Shown: positions 34,782 through 46,592 of the stretch, piece by piece
Numbering within the stretch: the stretch's first letter is position 1
Layout: every line of letters starts with the position of its first letter
From: Azospirillum rugosum
GTDB taxonomy: Bacteria; Pseudomonadota; Alphaproteobacteria; Azospirillales; Azospirillaceae
DNA: 64,000 nucleotides
Assembly (NCBI RefSeq): GCF_017876155.1
Contig: NZ_JAGINP010000014.1
Coordinates: 62,001 to 126,000, forward strand
Direction: 5' to 3'
Notes under the pieces: generated by a model
Seen by the model: the letters and a program-made list of their open reading frames with translations, nothing else
Database searches by the model: none
What the model was told of the DNA's origin: nothing
Translations under genes and position numbers: made by a program

Positions 34782-34947
34782 GGCCGATGGGTGCTGCTAC
34801 ACCCACCGGCCTTCTCCTGGCCTCAGATCTGCGTCAGGCGGATTTCAAGCCGCCAGCGCCGATACCGGAGAACCAGGAGGAAAGGCATTTTGTTCATGCC
34901 TGGTCCTCCTTTGAAAACGGCGGGTGGCCAATTCCGCCCGCCGTTTC
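34782..34947 (+). ncRNA. Structured RNA candidate (about 165 nt), class unknown
   Basis: Starting about 7 bases after a good -10 box, the transcript would fold into several hairpins. The first is 34782-34811 (GGCCG-TGGGTG/CACCCA-CGGCC). A second is GGCGG/CCGCC around 34836-34853. A long bulged stem AGGAGGA...TCCTCCT lies at about 34875-34911. A terminator hairpin ends it. There is no ORF with a plausible ribosome site. It could be a free regulatory RNA or a terminated leader of the methyltransferase gene that begins about 160 bases further on. It does not fit tRNA, tmRNA or SRP RNA patterns. Confidence 0.5.
34915..34946 (+). terminator. Terminator hairpin of RNA candidate
   Basis: AAACGGCGGG and CCCGCCGTTT form a 10-bp perfect stem around TGGCCAATTCCG; only three Ts close the stem, so efficiency is uncertain. 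Confidence 0.6.
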
Positions 34948-35107
34948 CACTTTAGCGCATTCCCATGTGTGATCTGCACGCGGCGCGGGTGCGGCCAAAC
35001 GTCCGCCTCCGGCGCTTTCGCCAGCCTCCAAGCGCTGCCTTGACGGTGCGCGGGCGGGCGTGCCAGCATGCGGCTCATGAGCACGTTGGGTGAACAAGCC
35101 CAAGGCC

Positions 35108-35791
35108 ATGACATCCACGGAAGGCCAGTCTGAGATGGGCGAGACGGAAACTCCCGACCCCGTGAAGGAGCTTGCGGAGTTCGCCGAAGGGCGGCGATTC
35201 GCCACGGTGATGGCCGACCCGCCCTGGCGGTTCGTCAACCGCACTGGCAAGATGGCGCCGGAGCACCGCCGCCTGTCGCGCTACGGCACCATGACGGTGG
35301 AGGCGATCTGCGCGCTGCCGGTGGCCGGCGTCGTGGCGCCGACCGCGCATCTCTACCTGTGGGTTCCCAACGCCCTGCTGCCCGAAGGCTTGCAGGTGAT
35401 GAACGCCTGGGGGTTCGAGTACAAGACCAACATCGTCTGGCACAAGCTGCGCAAGGACGGCGGCTCCGACGGGCGCGGGGTGGGCTTCTACTTCCGCAAC
35501 GTGACGGAGCTGATCCTGTTCGGCGTGCGCGGCAAGAACGCTCGCACGCTGGCCCCCGGCCGGACGCAGGTGAACTATCTCGGCACCCGCAAGCGCGAGC
35601 ATTCGCGCAAACCCGACGAGCAGTATGAGCTGATCGAGTCCTGCAGCCCCGGCCCCTATCTGGAGCTGTTCGCCCGCGGCGCCCGGCCGAACTGGGCGGT
35701 CTGGGGCAACCAGGCCGACGACAGCTACGAACCGACCTGGAAGACCTACGCCTACAACTCCGCCGTCGATCGGGACGCGGCCGTGGAGTGA
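35108..35791 (+). CDS. MT-A70 family adenine-specific DNA methyltransferase
   Basis: 227 aa. The catalytic DPPW motif is in VMADPPWRF near residue 40, followed by MT-A70 blocks AHLYLWVPNALLPEGLQVM, GFEYKTNIVWHK and the SAM-contact region RNVTELILFG. Members methylate N6 of adenine. Two starts are possible (35108 or 35135); the domain begins after both. It is convergent with a BglII/BstYI-type endonuclease gene whose stop codon is only about 7 bases away, so this is probably the protective enzyme of a type II restriction-modification pair. Confidence 0.85.
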   Translation: MTSTEGQSEMGETETPDPVKELAEFAEGRRFATVMADPPWRFVNRTGKMAPEHRRLSRYGTMTVEAICALPVAGVVAPTAHLYLWVPNALLPEGLQVMNAWGFEYKTNIVWHKLRKDGGSDGRGVGFYFRNVTELILFGVRGKNARTLAPGRTQVNYLGTRKREHSRKPDEQYELIESCSPGPYLELFARGARPNWAVWGNQADDSYEPTWKTYAYNSAVDRDAAVE

Positions 35792-35798
35792 GGGGCGA

Positions 35799-36635
35799 TC
35801 ACGCCTCTTCGGTTTCCAGGGACACTCCGTCGCCGACCTCGAACTTCGCCTGGCGGATGACGGGGTGGTCCTGCTTCCAGGCGTCGAAGTCGGAGACCAG
35901 GGCCGGGCGCATGCCCAGCACCAGGATCGGGCAGCCGCCGCCACGGCCGGCGTTCAGGCGGTAGAGCAGCTTCGGCATCCAGGTGGTGCTGGCGCCGTAC
36001 TTGTTGTGGAAGTCCTTCATGTCGACGCGCCGGGCGATGTCCTGGAACAGGGGCACCAGGTCGGCGCTGCGCGTCAGCAGGACGCCGGCGCTGACCACCC
36101 CGCATTCGTAGAAGGTGCGGGCGGCGTAGAGGTCGCGGTCGAAGGTCTGGTCCTTGCTGTTCCATTCCATGTCGAAGGACACGCGGCCCTTCACGAAGTC
36201 GATCTTGTGCCCGTCGATGAAGCGCTCGACCTTGAACAGCTCTTCGTGCTGGCGGGCGACCGGCTCCCGCCGGCGCGGGGCGTGGCCGGGCCGCGGGTCC
36301 CGCGTCGTGATGATGCGGCGGATGAACAGGTCGCCCTGGATGCGCGTCTCGTGCCAGCCCAGCGGGTTCAGCAGGTCCTCCATGTTCTTCGCGATGCGCG
36401 ACTTGTTGCCGCCGGAGGTGACGATCTCCTCCGTCCGGATGCGGAAGGCCATCAGCGTCCGGATCATCTCGTCGAACTCGCTGCGGCAGGCGTGGGCCAG
36501 GATGCGGGCGGCGTTGCGGAAGCTGTGGACCTCGTAGAGCGCGTGGAAGTCCGGCGGGAACAGGCCGTCCACGTCGGGGTCGCGGGCCGAGATGATCGGG
36601 GCCGCGTCGTGCAGGCAGGCGAACAGGTCGGTCAT
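35799..36635 (-). CDS. BglII/BstYI family type II restriction endonuclease
   Basis: 278 aa, somewhat longer than BglII. The family core is VSFDMEWNSKDQTFDRDLYA (about residues 155-175), including acidic residues and the lysine of the catalytic centre, followed by RTFYECGVVSAGVLLTRS. BglII cuts AGATCT and BstYI RGATCY; the site of this enzyme cannot be read but a GATC core is a reasonable guess. The start at 36635 excludes an upstream low-complexity extension. Convergent with the MT-A70 methyltransferase, forming a two-gene restriction-modification system. Confidence 0.85.
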   Translation of the reverse strand: MTDLFACLHDAAPIISARDPDVDGLFPPDFHALYEVHSFRNAARILAHACRSEFDEMIRTLMAFRIRTEEIVTSGGNKSRIAKNMEDLLNPLGWHETRIQGDLFIRRIITTRDPRPGHAPRRREPVARQHEELFKVERFIDGHKIDFVKGRVSFDMEWNSKDQTFDRDLYAARTFYECGVVSAGVLLTRSADLVPLFQDIARRVDMKDFHNKYGASTTWMPKLLYRLNAGRGGGCPILVLGMRPALVSDFDAWKQDHPVIRQAKFEVGDGVSLETEEA

Positions 36636-36922
36636 GGTGGGGCGGCCACGGACGGCGGGAGAGTGGGGGCCCTGAGGGCGGGCGGCTCCGCCAGCATGGT
36701 CTTGGCCGTTCGCCGGATCCACTGATTCCGCGGGCCCGCGACATCGGGTCAACCCGGACCCGAAAGGTTGTGATCCGGCGGCGGTGCGCTGTTCATCGAA
36801 CTGCGGTCCATGGTATCTTCCCGCGCCCGGACACACGCGTCGCGGAATTTCGCCTGTGTTCGGGGGCCTTTTTTGGGGGCCTGTGGTCAAGCTGGTGCCG
36901 TGCTGGGTTCGGAGGCTTCTGG
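36636..36922. other. Divergent promoter region
   Basis: About 285 bases between the divergent endonuclease and histidine kinase genes. No gene or clear motif identified. Confidence 0.4.
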
Positions 36923-39994
<3,072 letters not shown>

Positions 39995-40031
39995 GGCCGT
40001 ACCCCTGCGCTATCCCCCTTGTGCCGGCCGC

Positions 40032-42023
40032 CTACGCCGCCAGGGCGCGCAGGCCGCGCTGCTTCACGAAGCTGGCGAAATGGCGGTCGAAATCGGACTG
40101 CCCGGCCTCCGTCAGGTCGAACCGCACGTGGCAGGTCGTGTGCTCCACCCCCACGACGCGGACCGGAACCGGCACCGGGACGCCGTCGAGGCGAAGCGTG
40201 GCGCGGGTGCCGGTGGCGGCGTCGGACCAGCCGTCCAGCGCGGCGCCGCCGGTGGAGAGGTTGAGCAGGCGGCAGGACCGCGTCCCGGACGGCGTCTCCA
40301 CCAGCACTGGCAGGTTCGCCTCGAAGCGGGTGTCGCGGCGGCGGTCGACCTCGGTCATCGAGGTGCGGACGACGCGGACGAGGATGCTGCGCAGCTCGTC
40401 GATGCTGCTGGACACCTGGTCGGCGATGACGCGCACGTCGGCGGCGCGGTCGCCGGTGGAGGAGGCCTCGCGGGAGACTTCGGCGATGCGGCGCGACACC
40501 TCCCGCGCGGCGTCGGCGGTGTCGTTGACGTTCCGCGCGATCTCCTGCGTTGCCGCCGCCTGCTCCTCGACTGCCGCGGCGATGGTGGAGGCGACGTGGT
40601 CCACATCGGTGATGCTGCCGGTGATCTGGGTCACGGCGTCCACCGCGCTGCCGGTCACGGCCTGGATCTCGGCGATCTGCCGGGCGATGTCCTCGGTGGC
40701 CTTGGCCGTCTGGTTGGCGAGGTTCTTGACCTCCTGCGCCACGACCGCGAAGCCCTTGCCCGCCTCGCCGGCCCTAGCGGCCTCGATCGTCGCGTTGAGC
40801 GCCAGCAGGTTGGTCTGACTGGCGATGTTTTGGATCAGGAGGGCGACGTCGCCGATGCGGGCAACCGCCTCCGACAGGGATTGGATCGTCGCCCGCGCGC
40901 CGTCCCCGCTGTCCACGGCCCGGCGCGTGATGCTGCTGGCCTGGCCGACCTGGGTGCCGATCTCGCGGATGGAGGCGGCCAGCTCCTCGGTCGCGGCGGC
41001 GACGGTCTGGGCGTTGCGCAGGGCCTGTTCGGAGGCGGCGGCCACGGACTGGCTGTTCACGCCGACGGCCCCGGCGGAGCCGGCCATGGCTTCGGCGTTG
41101 TCCTCCATGCGGCGCGTGCGCTCCGCGACGCGATCCACGGCGTTGCGGGTTTCCCGCTCCACGGTTTCGGCCATGCTCTCCAGCGCGGCGCGCTTGGCGG
41201 CCTCGGCCTGTTCGCGCTCGCGCTCCTGGTCGGCGCGCATCCGCTGGTTCTCCAGCCCGTTGGCCTTGAACACCTCGACCGCGCGGGCCATCTGGCCGAC
41301 CTCGTCCTCCTTTTCGGCACCGGGCACCGCGACCGCGTAGTCGCCGCCGGCCATCCGCCGCATGATCGTGGTCAGCGCGTCGATGGGGCGCACGACCCGC
41401 CGGAGCACCACCAGCCCGCCAAGCACGACCATGGCCGAACCCAGGGCCAGCAGGACCCAGGAGGTCAGCCGCGCCGTCTCGAAAGCGGCTTCCGCATCGG
41501 CGTAGCGTTCGCCGGCAATGCGCACCTGAAGGTCGATCAGCGCGCTGATGTGGTCGGTGACGGGGTCGATGGTCTGGTACAGCTCCTTCTTCACGAAGTC
41601 GTCCAGCCCCGCCGCATCCTTGGCGGCCAGGGTGCGGATCAGCCGTTCCACGGCCGCGTCGGCCTTCACCATCAGCGGCTTCGTCTCGTCGATCAGCGCG
41701 CGCTCCTCGCCCTCGATGAAGGTGGCGAGGTAGGCGTTCCAGCGCTCCCGGATGTCGGTCTTGGCCTTCTGCACCGACGACAGGCTCTCGTCCCAGGTGA
41801 AGTTGCCGTTCCGCGCCTTGTGCGAGGCGTCGACGATGAAGACGGCGTAGGCGTCGGAGATGATCTTCAGGTCGCGCAGGGGAACGACGCGATCTTCGTA
41901 AACCGTGCGCAACCCCTGGTTCGAGACGTTGAGCGCGCGCATTCCCAACAGGTCGCTCACGGCCAGAAGACCGCCGAGCATGGTCAGCACACACAGAAGA
42001 ATGGCCTTGATGGAGAGCCGCAT
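40032..42023 (-). CDS. Chemoreceptor with 4HB sensor and C-terminal PilZ domain
   Basis: 663 aa. Membrane segment about 7-27, a four-helix-bundle periplasmic domain (RALNVSNQGLRTVYEDRVVP is typical of 4HB_MCP), a second membrane segment near 190-208, HAMP, and the signalling domain (IASQTNLLALNATIEAARAG). A PilZ domain at the C-terminus has DRRRDTRFEANLP and NLSTGGAAL motifs. Second Tlp1-architecture receptor of the window, about as long as the one at 20528-22600 and very similar in its cytoplasmic half. Its C-terminus lies 37 bases from the end of the convergent hybrid kinase gene. Confidence 0.92.
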   Translation of the reverse strand: MRLSIKAILLCVLTMLGGLLAVSDLLGMRALNVSNQGLRTVYEDRVVPLRDLKIISDAYAVFIVDASHKARNGNFTWDESLSSVQKAKTDIRERWNAYLATFIEGEERALIDETKPLMVKADAAVERLIRTLAAKDAAGLDDFVKKELYQTIDPVTDHISALIDLQVRIAGERYADAEAAFETARLTSWVLLALGSAMVVLGGLVVLRRVVRPIDALTTIMRRMAGGDYAVAVPGAEKEDEVGQMARAVEVFKANGLENQRMRADQEREREQAEAAKRAALESMAETVERETRNAVDRVAERTRRMEDNAEAMAGSAGAVGVNSQSVAAASEQALRNAQTVAAATEELAASIREIGTQVGQASSITRRAVDSGDGARATIQSLSEAVARIGDVALLIQNIASQTNLLALNATIEAARAGEAGKGFAVVAQEVKNLANQTAKATEDIARQIAEIQAVTGSAVDAVTQITGSITDVDHVASTIAAAVEEQAAATQEIARNVNDTADAAREVSRRIAEVSREASSTGDRAADVRVIADQVSSSIDELRSILVRVVRTSMTEVDRRRDTRFEANLPVLVETPSGTRSCRLLNLSTGGAALDGWSDAATGTRATLRLDGVPVPVPVRVVGVEHTTCHVRFDLTEAGQSDFDRHFASFVKQRGLRALAA

Positions 42024-42211
42024 CGTGTCTTCCCCTGTATTGGGCGGCGTTCAGGCGCCGCCGCTGTTTTGGGTTGTCCGATGCGAGTGTGTGTCTAAAT
42101 TTGTAAAGAAATTGCGAATAACGCAAAATACAACGTGTGCATATGTTACCCATTGAAACAATCCGCCGCCGCGACCAAGCAGGAATGCATCGCGGCGGCA
42201 GAAATTCCCGA

Positions 42212-42511
42212 TCAATGGACCTTCGTTTCGTTTCCGCGGTCCTTGCGATAGACGTGGACGTGATAGGCGGCCATGGGGTTGCCGCGGATATACTCGACCA
42301 GCCGGCGTTCCGTGTCCGGCGTGGCGTTGCGGATCAGCATCTGCCAGGCGGGCTCCATGGTGGCGCGCCGAGTCTCATTGTGCGGCAGCATGATGAAGCC
42401 GGCCCATTCCGGACGGAAATCGGCCAGGTAGCTTTCCGCGTAATGCCGCATCATGGCCGCGTCGTTGACGTTCACCGATTCCATGTTTTCAAAGCAGACA
42501 CGAAGCTGCAT
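42212..42511 (-). CDS. Small protein of unknown function downstream of fixX
   Basis: 99 aa. Start chosen at 42511 because GGAGGGAG lies about 7 bases upstream; a longer frame upstream has no support. The protein is soluble, with no Cys pair or recognised motif; it has segments DAAMMRHYAESYLADFRPEW and YHVHVYRKDRG. It follows the fixX terminator on the same strand, so it is probably transcribed separately. No family recognised. Confidence 0.6.
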   Translation of the reverse strand: MQLRVCFENMESVNVNDAAMMRHYAESYLADFRPEWAGFIMLPHNETRRATMEPAWQMLIRNATPDTERRLVEYIRGNPMAAYHVHVYRKDRGNETKVH

Positions 42512-42637
42512 GGCACGTCTCCCTCCGTTGTCGCGCCGGCGTCGTCCCTGCCAGAGATATGCCCGCGGCAACCGCAAGCTGCCAGTGCCCAAAGGTAAGG
42601 GACGCGCCAATTCAAGCAAAACGGGCCGCAAACGAAG

Positions 42638-42668
42638 AAACCCCTTCCCTGGCGTCAGGGAAGGGGTT
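42638..42668 (-). terminator. Terminator of fixABCX
   Basis: AACCCCTTCCC and GGGAAGGGGTT form an 11-bp stem around an 8-base loop, followed on the minus strand by TTCTTCGTTT. It lies about 85 bases after fixX. Confidence 0.75.
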
Positions 42669-42752
42669 CGAAGTCTTGGCGGATAGGAGAGGGACGCCAC
42701 CGCCCGCCACGCTCACCACCATGCGGAAAGCGCAAAGGCTGGGCGGCCGTCC

Positions 42753-43046
42753 TCAACCGAACTTATAACTGATGCCGTAGCCGCCGCGCGGGTAGTCCCA
42801 CTGAATATTTTCCTTGTCCTGGCAGATCACGCGGCAGGTGCCGCATTCCAGGCAGCCGTCGGTGACCAGCGTCACCGTGCCCGCCTCGTTCTTGCTGTAG
42901 CAGGCGGCCGGGCAGCAGACGGTGCAGGCCTGGGACGTGCAGCTCTTGCACTCCGCCTCGCTGCGGATGCGGATGTGCGGGCGGCTTTCGTCGACGATGT
43001 AGCGGTTCTGGTACAGCTTCTCTTCGATCTTGACCACGATGCTCAT
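42753..43046 (-). CDS. fixX: Ferredoxin-like protein FixX
   Basis: 97 aa. A bacterial-type ferredoxin of the ETF-QO/FixX family. The cluster-binding segment CLECGTCRVICQDKENIQWD is intact, and a second Cys-rich region (CKSCTSQACTVCCPAACY) lies in the N-terminal half. FixX partners FixC to pass electrons toward nitrogenase. Its start codon overlaps the fixC stop (ATGA). Last gene of the fixABCX operon, which ends at the hairpin near 42650. Confidence 0.95.
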   Translation of the reverse strand: MSIVVKIEEKLYQNRYIVDESRPHIRIRSEAECKSCTSQACTVCCPAACYSKNEAGTVTLVTDGCLECGTCRVICQDKENIQWDYPRGGYGISYKFG

Positions 43047-44344
43047 CGCACGGCCCTCACCAGCTTGATTGCGTCGCCGACCAGCCCCAGGACGGAGCGC
43101 TTCTTGACGAAGGACTTCATGATTTCCTTCTCCTTCGTCCGCTTGTCCACGCTGTCGACGGTGAACCAGTTGTGCGCCGCGGCGGTCAGCGTGTCGGGGT
43201 AGGCGCCGAAGAACTGCTTGTTCTCGTGCATGATCCCCGGCAGGTTCCGGTACTTCTTCAGGTCCTTCATGACGAAGCTGTCGTCGAGCCTCGCCTTGTA
43301 GGCGGCGAGGTTGGCGGCGCTGAAGGGCTTGCCCGCCGTCTTCAGCTCGATCACCGTCTCCGCCGCCATGCGGCCCGACGCCATGGCGAGGTTGGAGCCT
43401 TCGCGGTGCGCGGCGTTGTTGAAGTGGGCGGCGTCGCCGACCACCATCCAGCCGTCGCCATAGAGCTGCGGAACCGCCTTGTAGCCGCCCTCCGGGATCA
43501 TGTGGGCGGCGTATTCCTTCATCTCCGCCCCCTCGATCAGGGGCTTGATGACCGGGTGGTTCTTCAGGTCCTCCAGCATCTTGTAGGGCGGGACGCTGCC
43601 CTGCTTGAAGTCGGAGATCAGGCAGCCGATGCCGATCGTCAGCGATTCCTTGTTGGTGTAGAGGAACGCGGTGCCGACCATGCCCTTGGTCACCTTGCCC
43701 ATGATCTCGATGACCACGCCCTCGTCGCCCTTCAGGCCGAAGCGCTGCTGGATCAGCTCGGGATCGATGAACAGGATTTCCTTGACGGCCAGCGCGACGT
43801 TCTCCGGCGCCAGCTCCTTCTGGTAGCCGGACCGCTTGGCGAGCAGGGCGTTCACGCCGTCGGCCATGATGACCACGTCGGCGTGGATCTCCCCGCCCTC
43901 GCGGTCGGTGCGCACGCCGATCACCTTGCCGGCGGCGTCGTGGATCAGCTCCGTCACCGTGGTCTCGCAGATCTGCAGGCCGCCGGCCGCGCGGATCTTC
44001 TCCGAGAACCACTTGTCGATGTTGGCGCGGATGATGGTGTAGCGGTTCGGCGTCTCCGTGTTGAAGGCGTCCGACCGGTAGTTGGTGCCGATGTAGTTGT
44101 CGTCGCCCAACAGCCAGATGCGCTGTTCGATGATGTGGCGCTCGGTCGGGCAGTCGTCCCGGAAGTCGGGGATGATCTTCTCCAGCTCCGCGGCGTACAT
44201 GATGCCGCCCTGGACGTTCTTGGCGCCGGGATACTCCCCGCGCTCCAGCTGGAGCACGCTGAGGCCCTGCTTGGCCAGCGTGTAGGCCGCCGCGTTGCCG
44301 GACGGGCCGGCACCGATGACGATGGCGTCGAACTTTTCGACCAT
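43043..44344 (-). CDS. fixC: FixC, ETF-quinone-oxidoreductase-like flavoprotein
   Basis: 433 aa. An N-terminal FAD-binding Rossmann motif (DAIVIGAGPSGNAAAYTLA), GYQKELAPENVALAVKE and the conserved GGYKAVPQLYGDGWMVVGDA dinucleotide region. FixC accepts electrons from the FixAB flavoprotein and, with FixX, is thought to carry out flavin-based bifurcation that sends low-potential electrons to nitrogenase and high-potential ones to quinone. It lies 29 bases after fixB and overlaps fixX. Confidence 0.95.
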   Translation of the reverse strand: MVEKFDAIVIGAGPSGNAAAYTLAKQGLSVLQLERGEYPGAKNVQGGIMYAAELEKIIPDFRDDCPTERHIIEQRIWLLGDDNYIGTNYRSDAFNTETPNRYTIIRANIDKWFSEKIRAAGGLQICETTVTELIHDAAGKVIGVRTDREGGEIHADVVIMADGVNALLAKRSGYQKELAPENVALAVKEILFIDPELIQQRFGLKGDEGVVIEIMGKVTKGMVGTAFLYTNKESLTIGIGCLISDFKQGSVPPYKMLEDLKNHPVIKPLIEGAEMKEYAAHMIPEGGYKAVPQLYGDGWMVVGDAAHFNNAAHREGSNLAMASGRMAAETVIELKTAGKPFSAANLAAYKARLDDSFVMKDLKKYRNLPGIMHENKQFFGAYPDTLTAAAHNWFTVDSVDKRTKEKEIMKSFVKKRSVLGLVGDAIKLVRAVR

Positions 44345-44373
44345 GTCGTTTTGGCTCCTGTTCGTCCGGAAAT

Positions 44374-45453
44374 TCAGCCGGCCAGCCGGTTGACCGAGAG
44401 GCGCTTGCCGAAGGCGTCGGTCAGGGCGGGCAGGATGGTCAGCGCGTCGCCGACCAGCCCCAGATGGGCGAAGTCGAAGATCGGCGCGTTGGGGTCGGTG
44501 TTGATGGCCAGGATCAGGTCGGCCTTCTCCATGCCGACCCGGTGCTGGATGGCGCCGGACACGCCGGCGGCGATGTACAGCTTCGGGCGCACGGTCTTGC
44601 CGGTCTGCCCGACCTGCCGGTCGAAGGTGGTCCAGCCCGCCTGCACCAGCGGCCGGGTCACCCCGACCTCGCCGCCGAGCACCTTCGCCAGGTCGAAGAC
44701 CAGCTTCAGGTTCTCCGGCTTGCCCAGCCCCTTGCCGCCGGCGACGATGACGTCGGCATAGGCCAGCTGCGCCTCCGTCTGCTCGCGGTCGGCGATGAAG
44801 TTCAGGACCTTGGTGATCACGTCGTCCTCGCGGAGCGACGGGAAGACCTCCACGATCCGGCCGCTGCGGCTGTCGTCGCGGTCCGGCATGGACATGACGC
44901 GTGGGCGCACGGTGGCCATCTGCGGCCGGTAGGCCAGCGTCTGGATGGTGCAGAGGAGCGTGCCGCCGAAGGTCGGCCGGGTGGCCGCCAGCGAGCGGTT
45001 GTCCATGTAGATGTCGAGTTCCGTGCAGTCGGCGGTCAGGCCGGTCGCCAGCGTGGTGGCGATGGCGCCCGCCAGGTCACGGCCCAGCGTGGTGGCGCCC
45101 AGCAGCACGATCTCCGGCTTGTAGGCGTTGACCACATCGGTCATCACCCGGCAGTAGGGATCGGTGCGGTATTCGCTGAGCACCGGGTCGGCGACCTTGT
45201 AGACGACGTCGGCGCCATAGGTGAAAGCCTCGGCGCAGATGGTGTTCAGCGCCGGGCTGTCGGCGCCCAGCACGACCGCGCCCACCTCGACGCCCAGCTT
45301 GTCGGCGAGCTTGCGGGCCTCGCCCACCAGCTCCCACGACACGGAATGGACGGAGCCGCGCTCCTGCTCCACGATCACCCAGATGCCCTTGTATTCCTTC
45401 AGGTGCTCGGGAAGCTGGAACTTGCGTCCCTGCGGCTTGCTTGGTTCGCTCAT
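44374..45453 (-). CDS. fixB: FixB, electron-transfer flavoprotein alpha-like subunit
   Basis: 359 aa. An ETF alpha fold. The C-terminal FAD-binding segment has LYIAAGVSGAIQHRVGMEKA and LILAINTDPNAPIFDFA. The N-terminal extension (RKFQLPEHLKEYKGIWVIVE) is typical of FixB as opposed to respiratory EtfA. It pairs with FixA. It starts about 42 bases after the fixA stop codon. Confidence 0.95.
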   Translation of the reverse strand: MSEPSKPQGRKFQLPEHLKEYKGIWVIVEQERGSVHSVSWELVGEARKLADKLGVEVGAVVLGADSPALNTICAEAFTYGADVVYKVADPVLSEYRTDPYCRVMTDVVNAYKPEIVLLGATTLGRDLAGAIATTLATGLTADCTELDIYMDNRSLAATRPTFGGTLLCTIQTLAYRPQMATVRPRVMSMPDRDDSRSGRIVEVFPSLREDDVITKVLNFIADREQTEAQLAYADVIVAGGKGLGKPENLKLVFDLAKVLGGEVGVTRPLVQAGWTTFDRQVGQTGKTVRPKLYIAAGVSGAIQHRVGMEKADLILAINTDPNAPIFDFAHLGLVGDALTILPALTDAFGKRLSVNRLAG

Positions 45454-45495
45454 CGGCGGTTGCTCCGGCGAAAAGGGTCTGTCAGGGACGGCGCG

Positions 45496-46347
45496 TCACA
45501 GCCCGGCGGCGGCACGGCCGAGCAGGTCGTCGGCGAGTTTCGGCTGGGCGCCGAAGATGGCCTCCACGGCGGCGGCGGCCAGCGCGTCGGGGCTGCCGCC
45601 CTCGGCTTCCACCATCTTCGCCCGTTCGGCGCGCGGCTTCGGCACGAAGACCTTCGACACCACGGTGGGGGAGCCCTTCAGCCCGACCTTCGTCTCGTCG
45701 GCGCCGGTGGTGTCCTTGCTCCAGGTCTTCAGGCCGTAGCGGGCGGCGCGGAACATGTCGTCCATCTTGCCGAAGCGGATGGTGTTCGTGCCTTCCAGCA
45801 TGGTGATCATGCAGGGCAGCTTGGTCTTCATCACCTGCACGCCGCCTTCGGAGCGGCGGTGCACGACGATTTCCTTCGCGGCCTCGTCGATCGCCTCGAT
45901 CTTGGCGATGTAAGTCAGCTGCTGGAAGCCCAGCCGCGTCGCGATGCCCGGGCCGACCTGCGCCGTGTCGCCGTCCACCGTCTGCTTGCCGCAGAAGACG
46001 AGGTCCACCGGCTCCTCCTCCGACAGCTTCTTGATGGCGGAGGTCAGCGCGTAGGAGGTCGCCAGCGTGTCGGAGCCGGCGAACTTGCGGTCGGTGAGCA
46101 GCACCGCGTCGTCGGCGCCGAGCGACAGCGCCTTGCGCAACGAGGTTTCGGCCATCGGCGGCCCCATGGTCAGGACGGTGACGCGCGCGCCGGTCCGGTC
46201 CTTGATCCGCAGCGCCTCCTCCAGCGAGAAGAGGTCGAAGGGGTTGATGATGGCCGGGACGCCCTGACGCATGATCGTGTTGGTCACGGGGTGGATGCGG
46301 ATCTGGGCGCTGTCGGGCACCTGCTTGATACAGACAACGATGTGCAT
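45496..46347 (-). CDS. fixA: FixA, electron-transfer flavoprotein beta-like subunit
   Basis: 283 aa. Start chosen at the ATG giving MHIVVCIKQVPDSAQIRI; an upstream in-frame extension crosses the sigma-54 promoter and is not translated. Contains the ETF beta signature region VFCGKQTVDGDTAQVGPGIA and the bifurcating-type segment SLGADDAVLLTDRKFAGSDT. First gene of fixABCX, preceded by a sigma-54 promoter and a NifA site, matching the reported NifA-dependence of this operon in A. brasilense. Confidence 0.95.
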   Translation of the reverse strand: MHIVVCIKQVPDSAQIRIHPVTNTIMRQGVPAIINPFDLFSLEEALRIKDRTGARVTVLTMGPPMAETSLRKALSLGADDAVLLTDRKFAGSDTLATSYALTSAIKKLSEEEPVDLVFCGKQTVDGDTAQVGPGIATRLGFQQLTYIAKIEAIDEAAKEIVVHRRSEGGVQVMKTKLPCMITMLEGTNTIRFGKMDDMFRAARYGLKTWSKDTTGADETKVGLKGSPTVVSKVFVPKPRAERAKMVEAEGGSPDALAAAAVEAIFGAQPKLADDLLGRAAAGL

Positions 46348-46427
46348 CCCGGTCTCCTTGCTGTCGGCCCCGTCTGGCGGCCCATTCTGTCGGCCACCCG
46401 TCCAGCGGGGCGGCGCTGGTCCTACCA

Positions 46428-46442
46428 GCAAGCGGCGTGCCA
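46428..46442 (-). promoter_or_regulatory. Sigma-54 (-24/-12) promoter of fixA
   Basis: On the minus strand TGGCACGCCGCTTGC, a full match to TGGCAC-N5-TTGC. It is about 80 bases upstream of the fixA ATG. The identical 15-base sequence drives the iscA-like gene at 53553. Confidence 0.95.
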
Positions 46443-46500
46443 GCTTTGTGCGGGTGCGGTAAGTCTTTGATTCTCTGATAGAAACACGCCTGCGTCTCAT

Positions 46501-46516
46501 TGTCACAAAGACGACA
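46501..46516. promoter_or_regulatory. NifA upstream activator site for fixA
   Basis: TGT-CACAAAGACG-ACA, a perfect TGT-N10-ACA site centred about 75 bases upstream of the -12 element. Confidence 0.85.
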
Positions 46517-46592
46517 AACAGTCGCGATGTCGCCTTCGCTACAGAAAGCGGCTGGCCGCGTTCGGGGGCGCCGTGTAGGCTCCCGGACCACC

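Noticed and set aside
34782..34947. Assignment of the structured RNA as 6S or SRP RNA
   Set aside because: No SRP tetraloop motif, and the 5' end folds on itself instead of pairing with the 3' end as in 6S RNA.
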